Positions 1 to 7,841 of a stretch of DNA of 37,940 nucleotides are shown one piece after another; positions within the stretch are counted from its first letter, which is position 1; the number at the start of each line of letters is the position of its first letter. Origin of the DNA: Bacteroidota bacterium (GTDB lineage Bacteria > Bacteroidota > Bacteroidia > Chitinophagales > Saprospiraceae); assembly GCA_018222965.1 (NCBI GenBank), contig JAAEZH010000042.1, positions 10,401 to 48,340 of the forward strand, given 5' to 3'. Made by a program: the position numbers and the translations under genes. Below the pieces are notes generated by a model, which had not been told where the DNA came from, ran no database searches, and saw only the letters and a program-made list of their open reading frames with translations.

Positions 1-1
1 T

Positions 2-886
2 TACTGCACCGGAAATTTCTGGGCGCTTGCACCCGACGGACAAGGGGGCTGGGAAGATTTCTCCCTGGGCAATTTTGATAATTTCGAATTCAGTTCCTTT
101 GGCGAAGACTGGAACGGAGAATTGTATGTAGCCTATTTGGGAGACGGAACTATTGCACGCGTAGTAGAAACGCAGGAAGAATTTATCGCAGAAGCAGCCA
201 CCACAAATCCGGCTTGTGAGGTAGCAACCAACGGCCAGATCGACCTGACCTGGGTAGGCGAAGCGCCACAATCCATTGATTGGGGCAGTGCCGGAACCGG
301 GCCGTCTATTAATAACCTGGGGCCCGGAGAATACATTGGTGAGGTTACTACTTCTGCCGGTTGTGTAACTAAAGTTTGGGTGGAGTTGGAAGCGGATACG
401 CTTGCTGATCCGGTCATTGAAGCTACCGGCGAAATGCTCGAAATTTCAGGTGGCGGTACTTTTACAACGTACCAGTGGTACCTGGATGGCGAAGCAATCA
501 TGGATGCAACGGCTTCTTCCTATTCAGCAGATGAAAGCGGCGATTATTATGTAGTGGTAGTCGACGAAAATGGATGTGAAACAACGTCCAATACCCTTAC
601 GATTGTAATAAACGATGTGGCGGATTTTGCGTTGGTAGACCGAATAGTTTTAGGCCCTAATCCGGTGAAAGACATTTTCTCTTTTGAGTTGCAACTTACC
701 GCCTCCAGTCATATCTGGCTCGATATTCTGGATAGCACGGGAAGCCTGGTTCAAACGCGGGAAATGGATGCAACTGCCGGTGTTATTCAGGGCACCATGA
801 ACGTAAGCAACTTGCCAAGCGGTTATTTTGCTTTCCGGGTACGATCTGATGAGGGACAACTGAGTACGATGATGGTTAAGATTTGA
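2..886 (+). CDS. Secreted PQQ-sugar-dehydrogenase-like protein, C-terminal part, with T9SS sorting domain (5' truncated)
   Basis: The frame is open from the window edge, so only the last 294 residues are present and no start should be assigned inside the window. The first residues, with the stretch SFGEDWNGELYVAYLGDGTI, look like the last blade of a glucose/sorbosone dehydrogenase-type beta-propeller (family knowledge; only the tail is visible). This is followed by an SprB/Ig-like segment (GPGEYIGEVTTSAGC), an Ig-like segment (YQWYLDGEAI ... DESGDYYVVVVDENGC) and a C-terminal type A sorting domain that begins near LGPNPVKDIFSFEL and ends MMVKI. Such tails direct export through the type IX system and are cleaved at the cell surface. 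It converges with the next gene on a shared terminator. Confidence is high for a secreted T9SS cargo, moderate for the enzyme family. Confidence 0.72.
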   Translation, partial: YCTGNFWALAPDGQGGWEDFSLGNFDNFEFSSFGEDWNGELYVAYLGDGTIARVVETQEEFIAEAATTNPACEVATNGQIDLTWVGEAPQSIDWGSAGTGPSINNLGPGEYIGEVTTSAGCVTKVWVELEADTLADPVIEATGEMLEISGGGTFTTYQWYLDGEAIMDATASSYSADESGDYYVVVVDENGCETTSNTLTIVINDVADFALVDRIVLGPNPVKDIFSFELQLTASSHIWLDILDSTGSLVQTREMDATAGVIQGTMNVSNLPSGYFAFRVRSDEGQLSTMMVKI

Positions 887-917
887 GGATAGAGGATAGA
901 GGATAGAGGATAGAGGA
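885..917. repeat. Heptamer tandem repeat (GAGGATA)n
   Basis: Four perfect copies of GAGGATA plus a partial fifth begin inside the TGA stop codon of the upstream gene and fill the space before the terminator. Slippage here would change only the 3' untranslated spacing. Confidence 0.9.
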
Positions 918-922
918 AAGAG

Positions 923-958
923 AAAAGCCCATTTCGCGAATTTGCGAAATGGGCTTTT
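923..958. terminator. Bidirectional intrinsic terminator between convergent genes
   Basis: A 15-bp perfect stem (923-937 with 944-958; core GCCCATTTCGC / GCGAAATGGGC) has a 6-nt loop and is flanked by A and T runs on both sides, so it can end transcription of the plus-strand gene ending at 886 and of the minus-strand gene ending at 963. Confidence 0.9.
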
Positions 959-962
959 TTAT

Positions 963-3900
963 TTATTCAAATTTCTGCACCTGAATCATGCGGTTGAAGT
1001 CCGGGTGATCAAAACGGATGAAGTAAGTGCCGTTGGCGAGGCTTTTCATCGAAACCTGGCCGGTAAGCACGTGATCCCATGCTACCAGTCTGGCTGTTTT
1101 TACCTTTCGACCACTGGCGTCAAAGATGCTTAGCATCATGGTGGAAACGCCCTGCATTCCTTTGAGATTGATGGTAAGCAGGTTTGGAGTCGGATTTGGG
1201 AAAACCTCCAGCTGATATCCAAAGAAAGTCTCCTGATTGCTAACCACGCTACCTATGCTTACCATTAATTGCTGCTCACAACCATTGGCGTCGATGACAT
1301 AGATGGTGTAATCGCCTTCCGGTAAATTATCGAAGATATTTTCATCCTGGTAGGTATTGCCATCCAGGCTGTACTGGTAAGGGGATAGTCCGTTGGTTGC
1401 ACCAACTGTAATGACGCCATCTTCGGAATTGTCGTTGGAAGCATCGGTAACATTGGCACTAAGCTCAATGGCACAGGCCGTAATAGTAAGTGTAGTCTCA
1501 GTACTACATCCCACACCATCAATAATCACGACATCATATTCGCCGGCAGGCAAACCATTAAAGAGGGCAAAATCCTGGAAAGTAACCCCACCATCTATAC
1601 TGTACTGGTAATTTCCATCTCCGGAATTGGCTTCACAAAGTATGGAGCCATCGTTATTCCCGGCGGCACTTTCATTGGTAACCGTATAATTGGCCGATAA
1701 CATACACTCGAAATCTGTACAGAAGTCATTGACCTCTTCAAAGCCGAAGGACGGGTTGTTGATAATGGCCAGGGTAACTTCATCCGATTCGCGAATGATC
1801 TGATAATAGCCCTCTACACCTCCCCAGCTTATACCGTCTCCAAAGGAATCAAAAATGGTGAATGTATAACAGCCATTCGGCAAACACCAGTATTCGATAT
1901 ACAATGTTGCTGCATCTGAATAATTATCTCCGGAGTATACCACATCGCCGGTTGAATTGGTCAGTTCCCAACTGGTTTCACCGGGGAAATTGTCTGTTTG
2001 CAATTCAAAGCGGAGGTCTACCCCATCAGAATAATAGGTAAAATCGCGGTCGAAGCTGTCATTTGCCGGGTCTTCATCCGTCATCCCGTTGGGGTTTTCG
2101 GTGTAAGCCGTAATGGTGTTGTCGAGCATTAGAGGTTCGGCCGAACTGATTGGTATTACCTCCGATTCTGTATAAGCCAGGGAGCCGGTCCAGTTGATGG
2201 TGGTTTCCGTACCGCCGTTGATGCTGTATTTAATGTCTACCGAAGTAAGCGTTTCCTGGCCGTAATTATACAAAACCAGCGATCCCTCAAAATCCTGAAC
2301 ACAGAGGGGTATGTCCAGTCCTTCAATATCACTGATTCCGGCATCAAAGCGTGTTTGCTTCATGCGGATCGCCCGCAAGGTGTCGTTAAATTGATTCGTG
2401 TCTATTGCCATGGAAGTGAAGACCGTGAAATCGTAACTTCCAATAACAGACATATCAACCTGCTCATCGAATGTGTGCTCATAAATAGAATCCGGAGCAA
2501 TGAGCGTGTCTGAAATCATATCGGTAATAACAGGGCCATTCTCAAACTGATAGGAAATGGAGAAGTTTTCTGCAGGCAGCAGGCCAAAGTTTCTTATGCT
2601 GACTTTTACTTCTTCAGTGGCTGTTAAAAATTCAGAGTCCTGAGGCGTGATGAGTGCAAAAGAACCAATATCATTCGAGTCCCTGCGCAATACGGTACGC
2701 ATAATCTTCGTACCCCAAATGTCTTCCTTCATATATTCTCCGGTAAACCAGAAAGTAGCGTCGTCATCCGGATCCACACAGGTATTTGCATAATCTCCCC
2801 ATCGGAATCCAAAGTATTCATCTTCACCGGGCGCAAACTCGAATTCGTCGATAGTCATTTCTCCCGGCGGGTCACCGGCATAGCGACCTGTAAAACGCAG
2901 CGAAAGTGGTTTGTTGGCTGAGGTCACCGAATACCCCAGCAAAATATTTCCGCTGCCGTCCATGGCAATACTACCCATGAATCGGCCGTCGTCGTCAGGA
3001 GATACGGTTCCCTGTTGATAGATTTCCCAGTCGCCGCCACTCATTTTGCGCAGTTCATACCAACGTACTCCCCCCGTATTGTTTCCATCTACATCGACAC
3101 TGTGGTTTAATACGATCGACTCGTGACTGCCAAAGTTCCGGTATTGAATCCGGTTCATTATAACCTGTTGTAAGGCAGATAAAGTGCCGTTTTCGCCAAA
3201 CTGGGTGATACAATCAAAAATACTGGAGTTACACAGTTCGCTGTCGAAGGCTTCCGTTTGCAAAACCAGTGGTCCGTTTATGGCAGAGTTGTTGGGGTTG
3301 TCCCAGTCAACGAGAATTTCCCACACTTCGAGTGCATCAGATCCCCCTTCCCAGGCATCATCGTAAATCCGGATTACATATTGCGGACTGTTGGCCGGAG
3401 GCGGCGTATCTCCATCCCAATCAGCCGGCGTGGCCACCTGGAAAGTGGAGGGATTATCTGCATTAAATTTGGGTAACGCCAGCAAACGCTGCATATCTGC
3501 TGTAGCCTCCCCGTTGAGCATGGCTTCCCGGTCCAGGAGGTAGACCGGAATTTCCGTTTCGCCTGGCTCGTTGGTCGTGATCATATAAGCATTGTGCCAG
3601 ATACCATACTTGGGATAATCCGGCAGATTGGGAGCGGAAAATTCATAGGCAAAGTAGCTTCCAAAGGGATCGTTTGTTTCCGAAATGGCCACCAGCATTG
3701 CATTGGTGCCAAAGGTTCCCAGTTCGGTTAAAACCCATCGGTCAGCCGCCTGATCGTAGAGCACTACGCCATCTCCCAGTCCGGTAATATTAAATTGTTC
3801 CCAGAGGCTGTTGAGGCTCAGGGCATCCAGCAATTGCTCCCCGGTTTCTTTGTCCCAAATAGACATGATCGCTCCCGAACCCGAGTTGATCAATTGAATG

Positions 3901-4325
3901 TAGTGTTCCGTACTTACATCGCCATTTGGATCTGGCGGGCTTACGCCGGAATCTGCTTCATCCATTCCTTCAAGTACCAGATCGGGTTCTATCTCCGTGA
4001 GAAATTTGTCGGTGCCTAACTGTCGAATTGGATCCCCCATTTTGGGGTTGGCAACATCCGCAAAAGGAGTTGGCATTGGTTGGTTTGCCTCAAAATTGGG
4101 CATTTCGGTGGAGTAAAACGCTTTGGCTTTTTTTCTTTTTGAGTTGTTGGTGCTAACCGATTTCTCAGCCACTTCTGAAAGTGGAATCGTTTTTCCCAAT
4201 AAACGGACTTCAGATACAGATGCTCCTTTCTGCTCCTGGTAGGGTGTGTGTTGGGCTTTCGCCGAAAGGCAGAAAAGAACGAAGAAAGCAGCCGTTAAAA
4301 AGGGAGTCAGGGTAATTCTCTTCAT
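963..4325 (-). CDS. Large secreted multidomain protein with SprB repeats and T9SS sorting domain
   Basis: 1120 residues. Residues 1-25 are a signal peptide (MKRITLTPFL... SAKAQ). Residues about 125-550 form a large domain with motifs such as SGVSPPDPNGDVS and WDKETGE, which resembles beta-propeller-like regions in secreted Bacteroidota proteins; I do not recognise an enzyme active site. Residues about 555-765 contain two CARDB/Ig-like segments (VSIRNFGLLPAENFSISYQF; VLYNYGQETLTSVDIKYSIN). Residues about 770-850 hold a GCYTFTIFDSFGDGI-type domain also seen in the metallopeptidase at 8575-12612. Two SprB-like repeats follow (about 878-950 and 951-1025), then a type A T9SS sorting domain (GYQLEVFPNPTPNLLTINL, about 1036-1120). 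The start at 4325 is fixed by the signal peptide. Likely surface-bound or released; function unknown. Confidence 0.85.
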   Translation of the reverse strand: MKRITLTPFLTAAFFVLFCLSAKAQHTPYQEQKGASVSEVRLLGKTIPLSEVAEKSVSTNNSKRKKAKAFYSTEMPNFEANQPMPTPFADVANPKMGDPIRQLGTDKFLTEIEPDLVLEGMDEADSGVSPPDPNGDVSTEHYIQLINSGSGAIMSIWDKETGEQLLDALSLNSLWEQFNITGLGDGVVLYDQAADRWVLTELGTFGTNAMLVAISETNDPFGSYFAYEFSAPNLPDYPKYGIWHNAYMITTNEPGETEIPVYLLDREAMLNGEATADMQRLLALPKFNADNPSTFQVATPADWDGDTPPPANSPQYVIRIYDDAWEGGSDALEVWEILVDWDNPNNSAINGPLVLQTEAFDSELCNSSIFDCITQFGENGTLSALQQVIMNRIQYRNFGSHESIVLNHSVDVDGNNTGGVRWYELRKMSGGDWEIYQQGTVSPDDDGRFMGSIAMDGSGNILLGYSVTSANKPLSLRFTGRYAGDPPGEMTIDEFEFAPGEDEYFGFRWGDYANTCVDPDDDATFWFTGEYMKEDIWGTKIMRTVLRRDSNDIGSFALITPQDSEFLTATEEVKVSIRNFGLLPAENFSISYQFENGPVITDMISDTLIAPDSIYEHTFDEQVDMSVIGSYDFTVFTSMAIDTNQFNDTLRAIRMKQTRFDAGISDIEGLDIPLCVQDFEGSLVLYNYGQETLTSVDIKYSINGGTETTINWTGSLAYTESEVIPISSAEPLMLDNTITAYTENPNGMTDEDPANDSFDRDFTYYSDGVDLRFELQTDNFPGETSWELTNSTGDVVYSGDNYSDAATLYIEYWCLPNGCYTFTIFDSFGDGISWGGVEGYYQIIRESDEVTLAIINNPSFGFEEVNDFCTDFECMLSANYTVTNESAAGNNDGSILCEANSGDGNYQYSIDGGVTFQDFALFNGLPAGEYDVVIIDGVGCSTETTLTITACAIELSANVTDASNDNSEDGVITVGATNGLSPYQYSLDGNTYQDENIFDNLPEGDYTIYVIDANGCEQQLMVSIGSVVSNQETFFGYQLEVFPNPTPNLLTINLKGMQGVSTMMLSIFDASGRKVKTARLVAWDHVLTGQVSMKSLANGTYFIRFDHPDFNRMIQVQKFE

Positions 4326-4454
4326 GGAGGTTTTTAATTTAGGATTGAAAAATATTGTCCTTAATCAGAACAAATGAATGAACAGGGAAGGAAGATCGAT
4401 TTCGAATTGAAACTATTGCGGATATACTGTTTCTAAAGATATTGGTAAAATAAG

Positions 4455-4480
4455 AAAAGCCGGAAAATTGTCCGGCTTTT
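4455..4480 (-). terminator. Intrinsic terminator downstream of the cohesin-like lipoprotein gene
   Basis: Perfect 10-bp stem (AAAAGCCGGA, 4455-4464, with 4471-4480) and a 6-nt loop, 45 nt past the minus-strand stop at 4526. The plus orientation ends in TTTTT and could also work, but no plus-strand gene needs it. Confidence 0.75.
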
Positions 4481-4525
4481 TGTTTTCTCTGCTCCAAAAG
4501 TTGGCTTGAAAATATTGGAGTTTGA

Positions 4526-5140
4526 CTACTCAATGACTTTTACAGTTCCCGGATGGTGTTCAAATCGAATTACCTCACCGGCTTTATTGCTGATCTCAAA
4601 AGGAACGGGTGTTTCGACAAAGGAAACTGTAGATGTGCTACCCGGTACTCCTTTCCCTTTAAAACAAATCTGGTAAATGGAGGTGCCATCTGCGACACTA
4701 ATCCCCTGAATATTCTGATCGTACCAGGAAAAAGTCAACAGCCCGTCGACAGCCTTGTGAGCGCCAAAATTGTTGGTAGTCAGATCCTTTAGATTGAACT
4801 TTCCCAATGCAGCCAGCTCAATTATTTCCGGATCCCACTGTATGGTATATTGCATGGACATCACGTCCTGAAAGCTATTGGCTGTCACCTCCAGGCATTT
4901 TTGTTCTCCCGGCTTAACATCAGCATCTGAAAAACGCAGCTCAATAAAGTCATTCATATTGACCGGTACGCTGCGACCAGCTCCTGTCTGTTGGGTTCTG
5001 GGACCCTCTGCGGGTGGGGGTGGGAGTTGTTCTTGTACATCCGCGGGGGGCGTATTGGCAGTTTCTGTCTGTTCGCCTGGTTTGTCAGACTGGCAGGCAA
5101 GCAGACCAAAGAACATGGTTATAGCGAATAAGTAGCGCAT
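4526..5140 (-). CDS. Lipoprotein with cohesin-like domain
   Basis: 204 residues. The N-terminus MRYLFAITMFFGLLAC carries a clear lipobox (LLAC, Cys16), so the mature protein should be lipid-anchored in the envelope. Residues about 20-48 are a Pro/Gln/Glu-rich linker. Residues about 50-203 read as a cohesin-type beta-sandwich: a start like IELRFSDADVKPGEQKCLEV, then the hallmark MSMQYTIQWDPEIIELAAL, then GLLTFSWYDQN and IYQICFKGKG. Cohesin folds bind dockerins in cellulosomes, but isolated cohesin-like domains are also common in bacteria without dockerins, so the partner is unknown; I saw no dockerin in the window. It is transcribed in the same direction as the T9SS cargo gene downstream, but a terminator at 4455-4480 separates them. 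Confidence 0.8.
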   Translation of the reverse strand: MRYLFAITMFFGLLACQSDKPGEQTETANTPPADVQEQLPPPPAEGPRTQQTGAGRSVPVNMNDFIELRFSDADVKPGEQKCLEVTANSFQDVMSMQYTIQWDPEIIELAALGKFNLKDLTTNNFGAHKAVDGLLTFSWYDQNIQGISVADGTSIYQICFKGKGVPGSTSTVSFVETPVPFEISNKAGEVIRFEHHPGTVKVIE

Positions 5141-5154
5141 TATATTTTTTTGTG

Positions 5155-5162
5155 CAAATCTA
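5155..5162 (-). promoter_or_regulatory. Possible -7 element for the cohesin-like lipoprotein gene
   Basis: On the minus strand this reads TAGATTTG, a match to the Bacteroidota TAnnTTTG box, about 15 nt before the ATG at 5140. No good -33 TTG lies at the right distance, so this is tentative. Confidence 0.3.
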
Positions 5163-5221
5163 AGAACTTGTTGGGAATTTGGGGCTCGTTGATTGGAAGC
5201 AAAAGGTATTCTGAATGGGGC

Positions 5222-5250
5222 AAAAAAAAAACGCGCCCCGGAGGACGCGT
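5222..5250 (-). terminator. Intrinsic terminator of the AT-hook protein gene
   Basis: On the minus strand a GC-rich stem (ACGCG 5231-5235 with CGCGT 5246-5250, plus inner C/G pairs) is followed by a run of T residues (A5222-A5231 on the plus strand), 25 nt past the stop at 5275. A textbook rho-independent terminator. Confidence 0.88.
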
Positions 5251-5274
5251 CATTTTTATTCCTGAAAAATATAA

Positions 5275-5955
5275 TTATTTCAAATATTTCTCATCGATCT
5301 GGCCATCTTCTTTTGCCCATTCGGTAAGTGCGTATGCATATCCCTTACCCGGGAAATCGGTCTTGATTAGGCGACCGTGTTTGTTGGCCAGTTTGTGAAT
5401 GCTGCGGTTAAGCTTGCCACGAAGTGAAACATCAGAAACTTCTTTGCCGTCTTTTTTCATTTTCTTTTTGGCAAGGTCAAAAAGTTCTGAGCTGACTAAT
5501 GCCCGCTTGCGGCGGCTGATCGATTTTAAGATCAAATCGTCAATGTCATTTAAACGATATCCTACACCGGAATCTTTAGCCTTTGCCGTTTTTGCTTTTG
5601 GCGGACGACCGCGACCGCGTTTCGGCTTGTCGGCAGCATCAGCTGTTTTCGGTTTTGGCGGACGACCGCGACCGCGTTTCGGCTTGTCGGCAGCATCAGC
5701 CGTTTTTGCTTTTGGCGGACGACCGCGACCGCGTTTCGGCTTGTCGGCAGCATCAGCTGTTTTCGCTTTTGGCGGACGACCTCTGCGGCCCTTAGGCTTG
5801 TCGGACTTTTCCGCTTTTTTAGCGTCCTTCAGACCTTTTTCTGTTTCCTTGATAATGCTTTTCAGGTTGGATACCTGAGTCTCAAGGATGCGAAGGTCCG
5901 ATTTGTACTGAGTCAGCAGCAGGTCATACTCCTGACTTGATAATTTTTTAGGCAT
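5275..5955 (-). CDS. AT-hook repeat DNA-binding protein (nucleoid-associated type)
   Basis: 226 residues when started at the ATG ending at 5955 (MPKKLSSQEYDLLLTQYKSD); an upstream in-frame ATG (6030) would add 25 residues with no domain sense. Residues about 5-50 look like a coiled coil (LRILETQVSNLKSIIKETEK). Residues about 52-130 contain four AT-hook cores (GRRGRPPK once, then GRGRPPK three times) spaced exactly 19 residues apart by the linker AKTADAADKPKR. The C-terminal 90 residues are basic and resemble a winged-helix or H1-like domain (LRGKLNRSIHKLANKHGRLI; TDFPGKGYAYAL). AT-hooks bind the minor groove of AT-rich DNA, so a role in chromosome organisation or regulation is the likely one (inference). 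Single gene with its own terminator. Confidence 0.85.
   Translation of the reverse strand: MPKKLSSQEYDLLLTQYKSDLRILETQVSNLKSIIKETEKGLKDAKKAEKSDKPKGRRGRPPKAKTADAADKPKRGRGRPPKAKTADAADKPKRGRGRPPKPKTADAADKPKRGRGRPPKAKTAKAKDSGVGYRLNDIDDLILKSISRRKRALVSSELFDLAKKKMKKDGKEVSDVSLRGKLNRSIHKLANKHGRLIKTDFPGKGYAYALTEWAKEDGQIDEKYLK
5588..5810. repeat. 57-bp in-frame tandem repeat encoding AT-hooks
   Basis: Units start at about 5588, 5645, 5702 and 5759. The first three are nearly identical in DNA, differing at a few positions such as GCTTTT/GGTTTT; the fourth is diverged at its right end. Each unit encodes one AT-hook plus the Ala/Asp/Lys linker. The high identity suggests recent copy-number change. Confidence 0.9.
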
Positions 5956-6726
5956 CGCTCTCTCTGTTTGTTGAATAATTAGGTTGTATAAAAATATGTT
6001 TTCAGTTTGGAGCGGGTGTTTTGGTTCCAATATTTATTCTGCTCTTTGGCATTGAATTTAATACAATCATCAATGCAGATCTATCTTCAAAAGAAAATGA
6101 TCTGCAGCTTATACTTGAAGCGAAGTGGTTTGAGGTTTTCAATAACCATTTCGACCTTGGGTCGTATACATGAATCTTCAGGGTAGAACAGGTGTTTTCC
6201 ATACTTCCATACGCCTAATCAGTGGTTTTGCATTTGAAATTCATTCGATAAGTCAGTGCATATAAAATACTTATTTGCCGGACCAACAGACTGGTTTTCA
6301 CTTGCGAACCCTCTGAATTAGACCTCAAATGTATGTAATTTTCATTTTATAAATTAATAAATATTCTTTAACTCCCTGTAATGTAATCGGTTAAGGGCGA
6401 TACATGTTCTGTGAATTGACCATATATTTTTTCAGTTTGAAGTGTTTTTTTTTGTTAGGATCTGACTTAAGGTGTTGTCGTTCAGTGCTTTGTGTTGGTT
6501 GTTTTGGTTTTGTATTTAATTTGATTTTTTTTAATAATGGTCTTCTTTTTCTGTCCGCTGGTACTAAGATGGTGTTTCTTTTTTACGTTTTTACCAAAGG
6601 ATTTCAGGAAGGCAATTTTTTGTAAATGGCTTTAAAGAGGGGATGAACTTGATATAGGAATGGCAATTGCTTTGTTTGTTCGTTTTATCCGGAATCAAAA
6701 GATGGCGGGCGGATGAAAGAATATTT

Positions 6727-6900
6727 AGAGTTTGTTCGGAATTTGCTTTTGGAGCGAACGCCACAAAATTTTGTAGGGAACGAGGCATGATGAAGGAGCC
6801 TTCCCGATAGCTATCGGGATAGCTAAGCGACTGAAGAATAACAAAGTGCCCTGCAAAATTTGGCAAGTGCAGCCCAAAGTGTAAAATCCGAACAAACTCT
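6727..6900. repeat. MITE-like 174-bp imperfect inverted repeat with central palindrome
   Basis: The ends are perfect 14-bp inverted repeats (AGAGTTTGTTCGGA at 6727-6740 and its complement at 6887-6900). The similarity continues inward with mismatches, for instance AAAATTTTGTAGGG near 6765 against the complement of CCCTGCAAAATTT near 6850. Near the middle is an 18-bp perfect palindrome (6802-6819, core CCCGATAGCTATCGGG). There is no coding sequence, so if mobile it must depend on a transposase elsewhere. Confidence 0.6.
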
Positions 6901-6962
6901 TAATCTCACTGAACCTGTGAGATCCCTGTCAGACGCCTTCCGTGGTACTTTGAAGTTTCAAG

Positions 6963-6991
6963 TTGCTTATTGCAGGATTTCCTTAATTTTG
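6963..6991 (+). promoter_or_regulatory. Probable promoter for the beta-barrel/RlpA gene pair
   Basis: TTG (6963-6965), an 18-nt spacer and TAATTTTG (6984-6991) fit the Bacteroidota sigma-ABfr consensus (TTTG, 19-21 nt, TAnnTTTG) except for a short spacer; the ATG follows 41 nt later at 7033. Confidence 0.5.
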
Positions 6992-7032
6992 AAAGGACAA
7001 TGACCTTAAACACGTTCTCAAAATAAACCTAA

Positions 7033-7800
7033 ATGATAAAACGAATAGTAATCCTAAGTATCCTGTTTTCAGGGGTTTGCCTGCAACCCTTATCCGCACA
7101 ATTGTATTTAGGGGCAGATGGTGCTTATTTGGGCACTATCGCCATAAATCAAAACAACTATGGTTTTTCGGAAATGGATTATGCTTATAAATCCGGATTT
7201 CAGGGAGGAATATCTGCAGGCTATTCTTTCGGTCTGATCCACAATGTAGAAGTTGGTTTTTATTACAGCAGTCAGGGAGTGAATTACGCCAGTACTTTCC
7301 AGAGTGAATTACATGAAAAAGCAGTAGATCTAAACTATATGCACATTCCAATTTTATACCGTTTGGTAAGCGGGGATGCTGCAGAAGGTAAAACCGGCAC
7401 CCGTTTTTCATTTTCATTCGGACCTTATATTGGACTTTTACTGAACTCAAATATCGACTGGAGTGTTAATGAAATGAGCTATAGTATGGCTTCTTTCCAT
7501 CAATCACAGAACCGGAACCCTAATATTGCTGAAATTAAAGCTATGCTAAATGCAGATGGTGAACCCGATGATTACAACGATCTTTTCGGGAACACTGATT
7601 TTGGATTAACCGGAAGCCTGGGTGTACGATCTTACCTTTCTGAGACGTTATTCCTACGGCTTGATTTATTTGGTGGGTTTGGTTTTAGCGATTTGAATGC
7701 CGAAGCCTGGCAATTTGTGAACAGCCAGGGTGAATATAAAAAGACCCAAAATGTATTTGGTGGTATCCGATTAGGCCTGGGAATTTGGCTAACGGATTAA
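7033..7800 (+). CDS. Outer-membrane beta-barrel protein (PorT/OMP_b-brl type)
   Basis: 255 residues. Residues 1-23 form a signal peptide (MIKRIVILSILFSGVCLQPLSAQ). The mature part alternates amphipathic beta strands and turns typical of an eight- to ten-stranded outer-membrane barrel: LYLGADGAYLGTIA, GGISAGYSFGLIHNVEVGFYYSSQGVNY, FSFSFGPYIGLLLNS, GSLGVRSYLSETLFLRLDLFGGFGF and FGGIRLGLGIWLTD. The final aromatic-rich strand fits a barrel closing strand, although the last residue is Asp rather than Phe. The next gene starts 41 bp downstream in the same direction, so the two are probably co-transcribed. Its specific role is not visible from the sequence. Confidence 0.8.
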   Translation: MIKRIVILSILFSGVCLQPLSAQLYLGADGAYLGTIAINQNNYGFSEMDYAYKSGFQGGISAGYSFGLIHNVEVGFYYSSQGVNYASTFQSELHEKAVDLNYMHIPILYRLVSGDAAEGKTGTRFSFSFGPYIGLLLNSNIDWSVNEMSYSMASFHQSQNRNPNIAEIKAMLNADGEPDDYNDLFGNTDFGLTGSLGVRSYLSETLFLRLDLFGGFGFSDLNAEAWQFVNSQGEYKKTQNVFGGIRLGLGIWLTD

Positions 7801-7841
7801 CAACCTCTTGCTTAACATCCCCCAACAAAAACTTACATACG

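Larger units (their letters stand above)
5956..7032. other. 1.1-kb intergenic region, AT-rich, no convincing gene
   Basis: No reading frame here has protein-like composition. Positions 6240-6660 are very T-rich on the plus strand. The region contains the inverted-repeat element at 6727-6900, a small CTCAC/GTGAG hairpin at 6905-6921 and a probable promoter at 6963-6991 for the next gene. The rest shows nothing I can name. Confidence 0.6.

Noticed and set aside
4339-4533. 64-codon minus-strand frame between two secreted-protein genes
   Set aside because: It runs through the terminator hairpin at 4455-4480, has no domain-like composition and no promoter.
5588-5810. CRISPR array
   Set aside because: The evenly spaced repeats are contiguous 57-bp coding units without unique spacers.
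5399-5878. 159-codon repetitive plus-strand frame
   Set aside because: Antisense reading of the AT-hook tandem repeat; the minus-strand product has clear AT-hook motifs.
6404-6625. 73-codon plus-strand frame rich in Phe, Leu and Cys
   Set aside because: It lies in T-rich DNA that produces such residues by chance; no start context or homology-like motif.
6591-6866. 91-codon minus-strand frame across the inverted-repeat element
   Set aside because: It covers the MITE-like palindrome and is explained by that structure, not by coding.
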